Source: Scolanthus callimorphus
Lineage: Eukaryota; Cnidaria; Anthozoa; Actiniaria; Edwardsiidae
Assembly: GCA_033964015.1 (NCBI GenBank)
Contig: JAWWUD010000108.1
Span: forward strand, 62,001 to 126,000
Direction: 5' to 3'
DNA length: 64,000 bases
This document shows positions 41,675-54,500 of the stretch, in pieces (position 1 is the stretch's first letter; the number at the start of each line of letters is the position of its first letter). The notes beneath the pieces are model-generated. The model was given only the letters and a program-made list of their open reading frames with translations, did not search any database and had not been told where the DNA came from. The translations under genes and the position numbers were made by a program.

Positions 41675-44600
41675 ATGGCGGCCAGAAGTCTTGCAAAATC
41701 CGTCGGCGAAAAACTCACAAAATCGGAGAAGAAAACCCTCAGAAAACAAGCGAGAAAAGCTCACGTTTTGTATAAACATAGCAGGGATGTAACAGACGTT
41801 TCAAACGAACCTACTGAGCATTTGCTTGTGGGAAATGGTGGCTTGATGTGCGGTGTGGATCGAAGTGTTCTAATGCGTGTTTTCTCCCAATATGGACCGC
41901 TAGACAGAGTTGTAATGCTTCCTCAAAGATCGTATTCATTTGTGAGTTATAAAACGGTCGAGGATGCGAAGATAGCCATGCGTAGTGTTAATGGGAGGGC
42001 TATCGATGTGTCTGCGACGGGCACAACGTTTTACTTGAGTTATTTGACCAGCGGGCCTGATGTCGATGTTGTTGTCTCTGATCGCACTCTTCCCCCTGGT
42101 TTGAAAATATACGAGGAGTTTGTTACTGAGGAAGAAGAGAGGGAATTGTTGAGTGTGCTTGGTTGGGATGGAGAGCCACAAGATACAGGTAAATTGGAAA
42201 TTTGAATAATTATCAGACTTCCGACTCCAGGCGAAACAACAGAAACAACAAATTTCCATGGAATTAAAATGTAAGAGTATTTTACTGAACCTGAATTTTA
42301 TTTTTAGTTGGGCAACAACTGAAGCACAGGAGAGTGAAACACTTTGGTTATGAATTTCTGTATGGTTCCAACAATGTGGACAAGAATAAACCCCTCCCAG
42401 GAGGTATCCCAAGTGTCTGTCTTGGTGTCGTGAATCGTATGGTGTCAGAGCAGGCTGTTGGGAGAAAGCCTGATCAGCTTACAGTCAATGAATATCAACC
42501 TGGCCAGGGTAAGCATATATTATGGCCTGGAAATTAACAGATATTATCAGTCACAAATTTGCACCCAGGAGAATAAAATTGGTTGCAAGACCACATTATG
42601 AATAGGGTGAATGTATTCAGAGCTCACTTTGCATTTTGATCACTCCTCCAGTCCCCAATTTCCAATATCAAAGGGCAACTCTTTATTATTTATTAACACT
42701 AGTTATCTAGTTTTGACTGTTTTTCTTTTCACAGGAATTCCCCCTCATATCGATACTCACTCTGCATTTGAAGATGAAATTTGTTCACTTAGTCTTGGTG
42801 CTAAGGTGAGTCAGTGTTATAATAGGATGGACTATTACTGGGATGGTTAGGAAACTTGACACTTGAATCTTAGTTCATTATTATAGCACCCATTCTCGTA
42901 CCCAGAACTCCCCGGCTCGTCTGCTCACAAAGGACTTTCTCTTGGCTCTGTATTAAATCTCATGCATACGTCAGTGGCTGTCACCAGAGCCTTCCCTCTG
43001 AGGTTATGAGCCGGGGAGCTCTGGGTTCAAGAATGTATAGCACCTGTATTGCCCAGACAAAACTTCTGCACTAATGTTAACAAGTTGCCCCAATATTATG
43101 AGTAGTTCTTATCTTAAGCATGAATGACAGTGTATTATTTAAAAAAAAACAATGTATGCAAATTTGCGAGGCAGGTTGCTGCAACTATTGCAGCAAGTAG
43201 GATACGATTCTACTTCTCACAATGGATTGCAGCAACTTGTCTCACATTGCAGCATGTAACAAGAATCTTGCAACTTGTCTCCCAATTTCGTTCCAGAAGT
43301 TATTTGCGCATGTGCGTTCTGTATCAAAATGGTGAACAATGGTTGATATGTTGTGAGCAACCATTGCAAGCTAATATCAGCTGCATTGGCTCTTACAACT
43401 TGTCTTCCATTCCATTGTTAGACAAGTTGCAGAAAACATTGCACCATATAAGTCCACTTTAAAAAGATAGAGTACATGTATACTTTTAGTTATCAGGTGA
43501 TAATGAAGCAAATGCATGCTCTTACAAGCAGCACCACAATGATACATCATTGTTTACTTATTTATTACTTGTTTTTGTTCTCTTAGATAACCATGGACTT
43601 TCGTCACCCAAATGGAACACACATCCCTGTTCTGTTGCCTCGCCGTAGCTTGATAATAATGAGTGGAGAAAGTCGTTATCAATGGACCCATGGGTGAGTG
43701 CTTAAAGTTTCCTTAAGGACCCCTATCCAAAACCTGGTGGAGGTTTGGATATTTTCTATAGTGACAACACTTTTAAGAATACCTGGACTGTTTACATGTT
43801 ATTGGTAATATATTTTCCTTTGTTTTTTCCCAGTTTTTCTCTATATTTTGTTTCTGTTTGCTTATATTTTAGAATTACACCAAGAAAGTTTGATATCATC
43901 AATTCTACCCAAGAAACACCAACCTCTGAAGATCAAGTGAACACCTTAGATGGTGTGACACAAGGCATAACACAATATGAGCGTGCCAAAAGGGTGTCTC
44001 TAACGTTCAGGAAAATCTTACATGAACCATGCAAATGTATGTACAGTTTGCAGTGTGATTCTCAAGGATATAAAGAACCTGAAGAGGAAGCATTTAACCT
44101 TCCAAAATCCAAAGACGAAGCTGAATCTCTTGAACAATTGCATGTCCATGATGTATATGAGAACATTGCAGACCATTTTAGTGATACTCGACATTCACCA
44201 TGGCCAAGAATAGCTGAGTTTTTGAGACGTCAACCTGCTGGGAGTTTAGTTGCAGATGTTGGCTGTGGAAACGGGAAGTACCTTGGAATAAATGAGAATA
44301 TTTTTAAGACTGGATCAGACCGCAGTTGGAATCTTGCAGCTATTGCTAAGGAGAGAGGCCATTCTGTTATTGTGTGTGACATGTTACAACTTCCTTACAG
44401 GTAATAAATAAAACTTTTTTACAGAAACCTTGTTAGAAGAAGAGGCAAACAGGCCAGGAAAAGCAATGTGACAACCTTCAAGTTCTTGTTTGTACTGAAA
44501 TACCCAGGCAATAAAACAAGTACGTCAAGTAGCTAGGTTGTCATGAATAAGAACACATGTTTCTGTCCCTTGGGGTCTGGGTGCATTGGAATAGGATTGA

Positions 44601-45490
44601 GTGCTCACAGGACAGGCAAAGGTCATTGTTGCTATTGGAGACATTGAGTATTTTGCTTTTTAGCCTCATAACAGGAAAAAATGCCAGATAACTGAAAAAG
44701 AGCATCCGATAACTGAAAAAGAGGGTCAGATAGCTCAAAAAGAGGGCCAGATAACTGAAAAAGAGTGTCAGATAACTGGAAAAGAGTGCCAGATAACTGG
44801 AAAAAGTGCCAGATAACTAAAATAAAAATTTATGTAATTCCTTTACATCTTTTAACCTACAAACAATCTCATTATTGTGCCTTTTTCAGATGCAATGCCT
44901 TTGACGTGGGCCTTTGCATAGCTGTTCTTCACCACCTATCCACGACCGAGCGAAGACTTGCGGGGCTTATGGAACTGGTACGAGTGATCCGACCTGGAGG
45001 ACTGGCACTAGTTTACGTTTGGGCTCTTGAGCAACAGTTAGAAAAAGTGAAGAAGACTGCTGTGCGAGAAATTAGTGTACCACAGGCTCAAACATGTAGT
45101 ACAAATCAAGATGGAGCCCCAGCTGCATTAGATGGTGGCTCAGATTTAATCCCTTTGGTTGCGACTTCGTTTGATGTTGAACGGGAGAACATGAAAATAA
45201 ATGATTCCATCACTTCAGAAACAAAAATTCAAGAAGGCCAAGTAAGAGTAAATACAACAAGGGGAGAGTTTGAGCAACAGGATTTGTTTGTACCTTGGAA
45301 GTTCAGAGGAGGATCAACTAAGACTAAGAAAAGTGAGCCTAGAAGTGACTCTGATCACGTGTTCCATCGCTTTTATCATGTGTTCAAGGAGGGAGAGTTG
45401 TTGGAGTTGTGTGGTTGCCTTGGTAATGCGGTTGTCAAGGAGACTTATTATGACAAGGGGAACTGGTGTGTTGTCTTACAGAAGATATGA
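41675..45490 (+). CDS. ALKBH8: tRNA wobble-uridine methyltransferase/hydroxylase ALKBH8
   Basis: Six exons: 41675-42188, 42308-42508, 42735-42805, 43587-43693, 43873-44400, 44890-45490; all GT-AG, all phases agree, 673 residues against 664 in human. Domains in order: N-terminal RRM ([10 protein letters not shown].. [13 protein letters not shown]); AlkB Fe(II)/2-oxoglutarate dioxygenase with metal ligands in [11 protein letters not shown] and the distal RYQWTHGI plus RKFD; SAM methyltransferase with motif [12 protein letters not shown] and [14 protein letters not shown]. In animals the enzyme makes mcm5U and (S)-mchm5U in the anticodon of several tRNAs and supports selenoprotein decoding. All key residues are intact, with no frame break. 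Confidence 0.96.
42891..43035. mobile_element. MITE in ALKBH8 intron 3, cattctcgtacccag family
   Basis: Ends cattctcgtacccagaactc then cccggctcg, and cgagccg..gagctctgggttcaagaatg, are inverted. Related sequence at about 28800, 52330-52556 and near 62240. Confidence 0.6.
44681..44822. repeat. Minisatellite in ALKBH8 intron 5
   Basis: About six copies of a 21-24 bp unit, gccagataactgaaaaagag, with small length variation. Confidence 0.75.
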
Positions 45491-46084
45491 TCGAAACGAA
45501 CAAGTCATCCTTTACTGAGTTTGATGCCTGTAAGAATTAAGATCAAGGAACGACTGGAGGAAAATCATGGCCAATAATTAAAATAATTTGCATGTGTTTA
45601 GAAACTTCTATGTTGCTAACTGATTTCTTATCAAACCTCGAAAATCAAATCCGAAAATCCTCAAAATCAATACATTTTATGAAAGTTCGCAGCAACATAA
45701 AATGTACAAGATTGTACATTTCGATAAGTTTATATTTTTGTCTTACAACAAACATTTGCCTTGATGATAGCTTATCGAAAACGCCAAAAACAAAACAGTT
45801 TATTTTAAGTTTTACTGTCAAATAATTTTTTCCACATGCGGCATACTCGATTTCTTGATGGATTCTTGCTTATTGTAATGCGCATGTGCACAAGTTGACC
45901 ATGCGCATCTGCGCATGTGCATTAACTGACCATGTCCCTTGGTGACCATTCTCGTACAGTTTTCCTGCCCCCATGGCATATCGTAAAATCGGGGTTCCAC
46001 TGTAGCCGGCTTCTTTGAACTTTGGTAGCGCTCGACAAAATTAGCCCAAATAAGAAAGCGTATTATGAACGTGGGATCTAAAGG

Positions 46085-46198
46085 TTGGTTTCCATATAGT
46101 CTTATCTGTCGTATCTGTCGACCGTGAAACAATGGAAATTGGAATTATTCTTTTGTTTCACGGTTGACTGATACGACAGATAAGACTATATGGAAACT
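46085..46198. mobile_element. Short MITE, ggtttccatatagtctta family, copy 2
   Basis: Near-perfect hairpin: ttggtttccatatagtctta with taagactatatggaaac, centre gaattattcttttgtttca. Companion of 37064-37190. Confidence 0.7.
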
Positions 46199-46265
46199 AG
46201 TCTTAAGGGTGTCGAATGATTCAAAAGGAGTAGTTTAAAATACTCAAAAAGAGAGAGCCACTAAC

Positions 46266-47267
46266 CTTCACCTTGACTTGCACTTTTGATGGTATGTTAT
46301 CTGGCCCATAATTTGTGGCTGTGACTGTGAGCCAGTATGACCTCTTAACCTTCCGGTCCAAATGCACGCGTGTATAGATTTCCCCACTATGCGGATGAAC
46401 CATAAATAAGTCTGATCCTTCTTGTTGATCCAGGGAGTATCTTATGAATCCGTTTCTTCCTATGTCTTTGTCGTACGCGCGGACGCGAGTGACGAAGGTC
46501 CCATTGGGTGAATTCTCCTGCACTTCGGCTTCATAAAAATCCTTGCCAAACGTAGGGATGTGGTCGTTTGAGTCCGTGACTGTAATATTTAATGTTTTCC
46601 TTCCAGAGTGTGGTACGGGGGTGCCTCCGTCGAAAGCCGCGATGACGAGCTTGTAAAAATCCTTCTTTTCCCGATCTAACTGCTTATTGTTCACTAAATA
46701 CACTGCGATCATTTCTGGATTGAGCCGCTTCGAGCTTAAACTGAAAATCCCTTCTTCATTGCCGGCTACAATTCGATAGGATTGAATGGAATATTTCTCG
46801 ATATCTGCATCCTTTGCAGCCTGGAGTGAAAATTTCGAGTTCTTCGGGGCCGATTCAACAATTTGCACTGCCTCGACATCTTGAGGAAAGACAGGAGTGT
46901 TGTCGTTCAAATCCTTCACCTTTACTTCGATCGGCAATAAAGGCGAGACTAGAAAGGTAGATAGCTTGATTTTAATGTGGAAAACATCTCCCTGGGCCGA
47001 GGGCGGAAGGTTCTCGCGATCAAGCACTGCCTTAGTGCGAAGAATCCCAGAAGATTCGCCGATTTCGAAGTAGCTCTGCGCTGATCCTTCTATCTGGTAG
47101 CGAATCTTTCCAAATCCTCCACGACGAAGAGCCTGCGAGACGTCCGTTTCAGAGACGTTCCCTACAAAAGTACCGGCGTCTTGTTCCTCCTTCACCTGGT
47201 ACGTTATTTTGGTACTTGAAACCAAACATAACGGTAACAGGAGGGTGAATATCCGACACGCCAGCAT
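46266..47267 (-). CDS. Cadherin-repeat protein, N-terminal exon only
   Basis: 334 codons from an ATG at 47265-47267 to a GTTAGT donor. The signal peptide MLACRIFTLLLPLCLVSS is followed by about three extracellular cadherin repeats with calcium motifs DRE, VKDLNDNTPVF, VTDSNDHIPTF and YDKDIGRNG. The style is protocadherin/FAT. Such proteins mediate calcium-dependent adhesion at the cell surface. No further cadherin exon was recognised to the left, where ALKBH8 lies on the other strand. The gene may be truncated, or have a very long intron. In-frame sequence extends upstream of the ATG but lacks support. Confidence 0.85.
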
Positions 47268-47410
47268 CTTGAAGCACCTAAAAAAGCCGATATATAAAAC
47301 CTGTAAAACGACTAGAGAAGCGTCTCGTGACCGAACACAAAACACGGGCTGCGTGAGACTGACGAACCACCGGGGGCGTGCTTGAAATTGATTATCGAAA
47401 CAAATGTGTA

Positions 47411-47737
47411 ATAGGCCGTGCACGCAAAATTGATTAATAATATTTAATAGTTATCAGAAAATGAAATCCAGTATTCAATTCTACACATCCGTATTAGTAA
47501 AATTGTAAAGTTTGGTGAAGATTGCTTGAATACTGGCTGAGTGAGATATGAATTGTCAAAACTTCGATGTTTTTGCAAGAAATGGGAAATACATCGAAAC
47601 GAGACTGGACGGGCATGGATGCCCGTCCAGCCTCGACTGGACGTATTTGCCCATACATTTCTTTGTAAAAAGTAAGCCAGAATACGAAGTTTTATTCATT
47701 TTCTGATAACATTTAAATAGTATTAATCAATGTTGCG
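47411..47737. mobile_element. Palindromic MITE, second copy of 19881-20300 family
   Basis: Shares ttgattaataatatttaata, cacatccgtattagtaaaat and the gcccgtccagcctcgac core. The right arm is shortened. It begins about 145 bases upstream of the cadherin start codon. Confidence 0.65.
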
Positions 47738-47791
47738 TGAGGAGAGGTTGGCAACTCGCCAGATAACGCGCTTTGATTAAGTTTCCCTACA

Positions 47792-48646
47792 CCCGGCGTA
47801 ATCAATCGAACAAATCCGAACAAAAAATCAATGATCGAACACCAATCGTTCGATTTGTTCGGCAATCGAACAAAATCGAACGCGAGCTTTGCTGTGAGTT
47901 CGAGTTTCGAACAAAATCGAACACCAACTAATCGAACAGATTGGATTGTTCGATACTGTTCGGTAATTATGAATAATGTGTGACAGGATTTCCCGGAGAA
48001 AGACGGGGACTCCCAAACCTTTGGGGTGGGGATGCTTTTGGTTCTTGTAATTTTTAGGGGATAAAATCGGCCCTCGGGGGATGGGGGGGGGGGGGGGGGG
48101 GGGAGGGTAAAAGAAACATGTTTTACCACGTTAACCTGCGAGCAGTGCTTTCTTCTGTCAGTCTTTTAAAATTTTACGAAGTTAGTCACGTGTCATACAT
48201 TCGCGTAGTTGTTTTGGCCGGGGGCGAGATAACAAATGAAAACAAACGCACGACAGCAAAACCGCGAGGGCTAGCAACAAAACGAAAGAGCGAATTACCG
48301 AGGAAGCTAGGGTAGCATATTTTGGAGTGAAACGTTTGTTTTATTGTCTCAGCACAGAATATTTTACAGGCTATTGTAGCTTAAAACTTCTAGTAGCATC
48401 TGTTAAAAATTCTCTACTATATTCGGACTTTTTGGGAGTCAAAATCAGATAAAACCACTCCCACTCCCATTTGGGACCTTTAGGGAGAAAAATCTAAGTA
48501 TGTTTAAAGTTCGATTTCCGAACGTTCGATTTTGTTCGATTGTGAAGATTTTGCTGTGAGTTCGATTGCCGAACAAGTCGAAAATCAATCGAACGATTGG
48601 TATTCGATTGAGTTCGATTACCGAACGTTCGATTGATTACGCCGGG
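47792..48646. mobile_element. 855-bp non-autonomous DNA transposon
   Basis: Termini cccggcgtaatcaatcgaac and gttcgattgattacgccggg are perfect inverted repeats, flanked by cctaca on both sides (47786-47791, 48647-48652). Many ttcgatt and atcgaac motifs crowd both ends. A poly-G tract lies at about 48081-48104. Confidence 0.75.
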
Positions 48647-48665
48647 CCTACATTAATGGTTGCGT

Positions 48666-48750
48666 GGCGCGGGTTTGAAAAAGGCGCGGGTTTGAAAAAG
48701 GCGCGGGTTTGAAAAAGGCGCGGGTTTGAAAAAGGCGCGGGTTTGAAAAA
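48666..48750. repeat. 17-bp minisatellite, five copies
   Basis: Unit ggcgcgggtttgaaaaa repeated five times without change. Confidence 0.85.
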
Positions 48751-49009
48751 GTTGTAGATTTGAAGTCGCGGGTTTTTAAAAAGTATTCAAATACTCATTA
48801 ATTATTCATGACCTAATCAGCCAACCAGAGCTCTCATTTTGTACCACGTGCAGTACCTTGAAATCCCAGGAAGATACTGCAAGTGGGACTTGAAAACTTT
48901 TCAAGGTCCAAGGACCTTTGAACTATGAATATTCATAGTTCAATGGTCCTTGGATCTAGAAATGTTTTCTAGATCCAAGGACCTTTGAACTATGAATATT
49001 CATAATTTC

Positions 49010-49745
49010 AAGGTCCTCACCCTCGAAAAGTTTTTCTACTAGTCTGTCTTTGCGCAGTGCAAAGGCAGACGGTAGGAACCACTCCGTGAGAAGACAAAAG
49101 TCTCCTCTCTCGGAGAAGTCAATACAAAGAATTTTGGTTGGAGACTATATGCTTGTGCGCCGCCAACCTCCATGTGGGACAGGCTTAATGGAAACACTCT
49201 TGATCTTTTCGCTTCTGCGCATGACTAGTGACGCAATCCAAGTTCATAATTTATATAATTTCAAGGCACTCGCTATCGAAATGTTTTTGTACTAGTCAGT
49301 CCTTGCGCCATGCAATGGCAGACTGTAGAAACTGTTCCGTGAGAAAACATGCGTCTTCTCTTTCGGAGAAGTAAAATACAAAGGATCTTGTTCCAGACTA
49401 TATGAATGTGCGCCGCCAACCTCCATGTGGGACAGAGTTTTCGGAACACTCTTAATCTTTTCACTTCTGCGCATGACTAGTGACGCAATGCGCATGACTA
49501 GTGACGCAATCCAAGTTCATAATTTCAAGGTCCTCTCCCCGTCGAATTTTTTTGTACTATTCAGTCTACGCCGTACAAAGGCAGACTGTAGAAACGTTCC
49601 GTGAGAATACACAAGTCTCCTCTCTCGGAAATGTAGAATAGAAAGGATCTTGTTCCAGACAATATGCATGTGCGCCGTCAACTTTGATGTGGGACAGGCT
49701 TTGTGGAAACAATCTTGACCTTTTCATTTGTGCGCATGATTAGTG
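49010..49745. repeat. Tandem array of about 240-bp units, three copies
   Basis: Each unit holds ttcaaggtcctc/actagtc, gcagactgtagaaac, ccgtgagaa, tctcggagaagt, gtgcgccgccaacctccat and gcgcatgactagtgacgcaa in that order. Copies start near 49010, 49255 and 49510. Open frames here are not genes. Confidence 0.75.
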
Positions 49746-49983
49746 ACGTAATTCAAGTTTCACAAGTAAAAAACTATGATTATATTGATAAATCCTGTTT
49801 GGGTAGGGTACAGAGGGGTTGGCGATTGAAGATTATGTCACAGGCTGAGTATTTCAAATGACCAAGGAATTAAAAAATAGATAAATGGAGATGTTTCAAC
49901 ATTGATCGTTTTCCCTCTGTGTTGGCTAATTAGGTCATGAATAATTATTGAGTATTTGAAGTAATTCAAAAGCCTCCTATTCG

Positions 49984-50080
49984 GACTTGACGGGATTTCA
50001 AAGCCCACGCAATTAGTTCCAGTCCTCGGCTTCGCCTCGGACTGGAACTAATTGCGCGGACTTTGAAATCCCGTCAAGTC
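49984..50080. mobile_element. Near-perfect hairpin element
   Basis: Arms of about 48 bp (gacttgacgggatttcaaag.. and its complement) meet at ggcttcgcc. Possibly a miniature fold-back transposon. Confidence 0.6.
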
Positions 50081-50639
50081 CTCATAGTCGGCTTTTAAAT
50101 ATTACATGAGCGTCGCGGTTGAATATGAGCGTCCCTACGCGGAATTAATGAGCTTGCGGTTGCTTGCTGACACAGGTGTTCTTTTGTTCTTTATTGCGGT
50201 GGAATACATTACTTTTTTTTTTTAACTCGTGGCTTCGGTTTCTTTTGTCTCGGCCATGTGCTTACGGTTTCTATTGTTCTCGGAGTCAATAAAACCAGAG
50301 CTCCAGTGGATTAAAGTGAAAAAATGCGGAGGATGACGTTAAGATTCTTTTCTCTTTATTATCAATTACGTTGTCCATTATTTAGCTATAAAATGACAGA
50401 AAAAATACAAGTTCTTAAAAAACTCTATTACATAAAATACTACCACTAGTGGCACATAGAAACTTAGAGTAGTGTTTGGTGTGTCATTAGAAATGGTTTA
50501 TTTTCACAAGATATGAAAATGCAATGCAATGCCAATGACCTTACAAGATATTTGTCCACTAAGGGGCGATCTGCCTGTGAGCCAAGGAAACACTGGCTTC
50601 CCAACTTAAAAAATACCCGTGTACTACCCGTTATTATCT

Positions 50640-50644
50640 ATTTG

Positions 50645-50681
<37 letters not shown>

Positions 50682-51060
50682 TTTATTTACTCACGGTAGG
50701 TTACTTCAGCATAAGCTGGTTTACAAGTAAGCCGTGCGCTATCTATAGTATTAATAAAATCTCTATATACTAATAAAATATTACATCATTATATAAAGAC
50801 AGTCAGATATAGATAAAAAAAACATCATAACATGGAATCAAGTAGCTGGGATGCAAGGAATCTAATTTTGCTTTGAAAGTATCAAGAGACTTACAATTCT
50901 GTAGGTCATCCGGAAGTTGATTCCAAATGAAAGCACCCCTATACCCAAATCGTTTTTTGCCATAATTGTTTTTTGGGAGTGGCAGCTGGTATCTGTTGGA
51001 AACTCCTCTTATGCCATAAGGAGTAGATCTAGCTTTCAAAAGTCATTGTCAAGTCCCAGG
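50640..51060 (-). pseudogene. 3' end of a non-LTR retrotransposon
   Basis: Minus strand encodes RYQLPLPKNNYGKKRFGYRG.. AFIWNQLPDDLQ, the usual C-terminal block of LINE reverse-transcriptase proteins. It is followed by a short 3' region and a (tatc)n tail at 50647-50682, a typical LINE end. 5' truncated. Confidence 0.65.
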
Positions 51061-51126
51061 GTGACTTCCAAAAACAAAAAGGCCTGCATACGACACTGCT
51101 CGAGGAGTCCTTTTAATAGTCGTATT

Positions 51127-51512
51127 TCAGGTACTTGGACTCTGATATCTGCAAACATAGGGCCAGAAAAAAGTAGGAGGAAAGTCATGCCAGGCCATCT
51201 CACTTAGTTTAAACGTAACCGCAAGTTCAGCGCCCTTATTTGGTTGCCCAGGACCCCAGTTGACATAGTCCACTGCTGTCCCATCGGCCCATATGTGAGT
51301 TCCAGTCTTCTTCATGTCATTAAGGCCAATCCACGCGTGAATACTGACATTCCACAGGGACCCCACGAAGGCGTTTTCAGCTGCGCTGTGTATTGAGGCT
51401 AAATATGCGCCGCTTTGATTGCATTGAGCATTAGCCGCTGACCAAGTAGCGCTTTTATTGAAGTAGCGGAAACAGGAGCTATTGAATGCTTGCCAACCTG
51501 GCTTACACAACG
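51127..51512 (-). CDS. Mosaic protein: C-terminal C-type lectin domain and stop
   Basis: [18 protein letters not shown], then [59 protein letters not shown], stop. The core fold motifs (WIGL, W.DG, WPYVC) are present. The sugar-site tripeptide is QPN. The inner cysteine pair of typical domains is missing (AELAVTF where E/DCV is usual, and no Cys after WHDF). Confidence 0.85.
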
Positions 51513-54500
51513 CTGAAATCAAAAAGAAAACAGAAAGATGATACATAGATCGATTGAGGTGTGCTCACTAAGGCGTTGAATAAATCCGGACCGGAACGCA
51601 AAAAAAGAGGTCGAATCTAAAAGTCAATTCATTCATTAAATACCGAAGCATAATCATGTTATCATGTATGTGTATCGCCTAAAATGAAATTAAGTACAGT
51701 AAAACAACCTGCTAAAAATGATCGCATTAGTTTTCAGTGTGTCGGACTTTGGGCAATGTTCTTACCAAAATCCGAAAATTTTGATGATTAAGTAATGGTC
51801 CGTATAAGAACTAGGCAAGCCAACGGCAAAGCATGCTGGAATGCAATTAATTTGTATTGAAAATATAGGCAATTTCATAGGCTTAGACATGAAAATCAGT
51901 AAAATCACTATGCTAGAAAAACTTGTCTGAGGATTTTTAGGGATATATGAGCACATGTGATACTCACAAACAGGACATGCAATTTTAAAAGACTTTGTAC
52001 GTGGGGAACCTAGCGTAAAATGCTGATTCTCACTCCTTTGTTCTTCTTTAATCTGATTGGTCTAGAGACGTTTTGTTGCCATATTTTCTCAAAGCAAGTC
52101 GAAGTCTATCAATGTTTCACTTTTATTATGTTAGTAGTCATGATAAATTTCTGTGGTAAAAAAATAGGACATATCCTACGTGGGGAACCTTCAATGCCGT
52201 AGAACAATGGGGGTTTGCCTAGTTCTTGCATGGACGATTACTTAAATAAGAGGAAAATTTGAAAATTCAAAGAGAATTCTTAGAGAAATCCTTCCAACAA
52301 TAAAGAAAACAGTGTATAATCTGAGAAGAGTGAGCAGCAGCAGACCAAGGGTCAGAGCAGAACCTCGTCTCCTCGTGGGGGAGCCTCTGGTGACAGCCAT
52401 TGACGCATGCGCGAGATTTAATACAGAGCCGTTGAGAGAAACGACTTTCTGTGCATGCCCTAACGTTCAAAATCAGCCAATCAGCGACGGCCCTCAAATG
52501 GATGTCCCCAGAGCCTCCCATGCGCGCAAACGCGTCGGGGAGCTCTGGGTACGAATATTCTTACTTTGGCAACGGTCGCCTGAGTAGTTTCCTGCGCAGG
52601 CACAGGAAAACCGGTTTATCAGGTTTGTACAGGTTCCACCGTTGAGACATGGACTGGTAGCACACTCGTTGATATCTGGAACAAGTTAATGGAAAAGAAC
52701 CATAAGAAACCTAATTATATAGCCAGCTCGAAATCCCATTGTGCCGGCAGATCGATTTTTCTTGAATCGTCCAATTATTTTTAATTGGATCGCGCGCGCT
52801 CTAATTGGACAGTTCGCGCTCAAATTGGACAGTTTGGGTTTGAACATGGATGTTATATAATTAATAAATAACAGGACTCCATGCTTGTCCAATTAAGAAA
52901 AAATATGGATGATTCCTCGGAACTCCAAATTGGACTCGGCCTGCGGCCTCGTCCACATAGTGAGCAATCGAGCGACATTTTCATGTCACGTGACACGGTC
53001 TGGCGCGCTTGATTTGAATGAGCGGCCTTGCCGACTGGTGTAAAATACAAAGGAATTCGTTCAAAACCCCGCTAAGCCCGAAATTAATCATTCGATTGTA
53101 ACTCTTATGTAGCACTTGGAAAACAACGGCCCCCTGGAAATAGTAGATGAAATACCAAAGATTAATCTTCGCTTTTTGCTGGCAAAATTGTGCGAGTTTT
53201 TAAGGGATAAAATCTAAGTTAGCTTACTTTTGGCCTCAAAACATATGAACTTTGTAGTGACTAGCAATTCAGTGCTTTATTTCGGGCGAATCATTTCACT
53301 TAGAAACAAACGGCCCCTTGGATATTGTTTTCGCATATCGAATCTATAACTCCTCCATTTTTCATGTAAAATGATGGAGTTTTCGAGGGATAAAATTTAC
53401 GAAGAAGTTTCGCACCTTATCACTCACTGAAAACTTAGAATATTAATTAGGATTTGGTTCTCCCGCGAAGGAAAGAATGAATTCATAACTCCGCCTCCTT
53501 GAATTCACAAGGGACTCCAAAACAAAGGGGCTGGAAATAGAGCCTAATTTCTATTGAATTTAGTAAACATACTTTTACAAGTGAAATTCAGTTAGAGGTT
53601 TCATTGAATCTAACCTGCAATCCTCATTTGTCATGATTTCACGGTGAAAACTCCTTGCTTTCAGGGTCACACGAGTACGGTAATCAAGCTTTATATTTCG
53701 CGAATTTTGTTTGTGTGTTCTTTTAAAAGTCTAAATAGAACCCCAGTCCAGTGTTTTGCTAACAAAACAATCAGAATCGCAAAGTTTGCCAGCCAGATCC
53801 TCAATACATATTTTACGTGGATTCAACGTATTTGAACGACACAGCTCACAACTCACAAAAGCCCATAATGGTTATTCTCGAGTATTCTTGGTTTTCAACC
53901 AATCTCTAGAGAATCAAAAGACAATGCACGTAATGCATGAATGCTGGTACCACAATGGACGCTGATTACATATCTTTTGTTAATCATCCACCAGAACGTA
54001 TTAGTGACGTCAGTTGCAAACGAAGAATCTAAGCTCGGCATTTTCGTCGAAGTAAAGTAAAGGCGCTTGCTGATATGGACGCGAATTATGCCAACTAGAC
54101 GAGTCCTTAGAAGAGCTGTGTTCGCACTAGCGCCCGTAAGTTGGGACTGAGTATACTTTAGGTCTACTTTCAGTGCGGGAAACAAAGAAACTCTAACGGA
54201 TTTTCGCGTACTTGAGTCTGACTTGGGAACTAGTGCGAACACAACACGGCTAATATCAACAAAGAAGACGACGCGTGACAACCAAACCGCGAAGTAAGCA
54301 ACAAAACAGTCAGTGAAATGCTATGAATAAAGTCGCTTCTATAAGGTTAACACAAGATCAAAAGTCATTTTAAAAGGGGTTTCTTTTTGAACACAGCCCG
54401 AATTCGAAAATGGTTGGCACTCGGAATTGGAGCCAAATTCATACGGGCCTACGTCTCTACGTGAAACTACGCATTGTACTTTTTGCCTAAAATGTCAGTA

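Noticed and set aside
48666..48750. CRISPR-like array
   Set aside because: The 17-bp repeats are contiguous with no spacers, and the DNA is eukaryotic.
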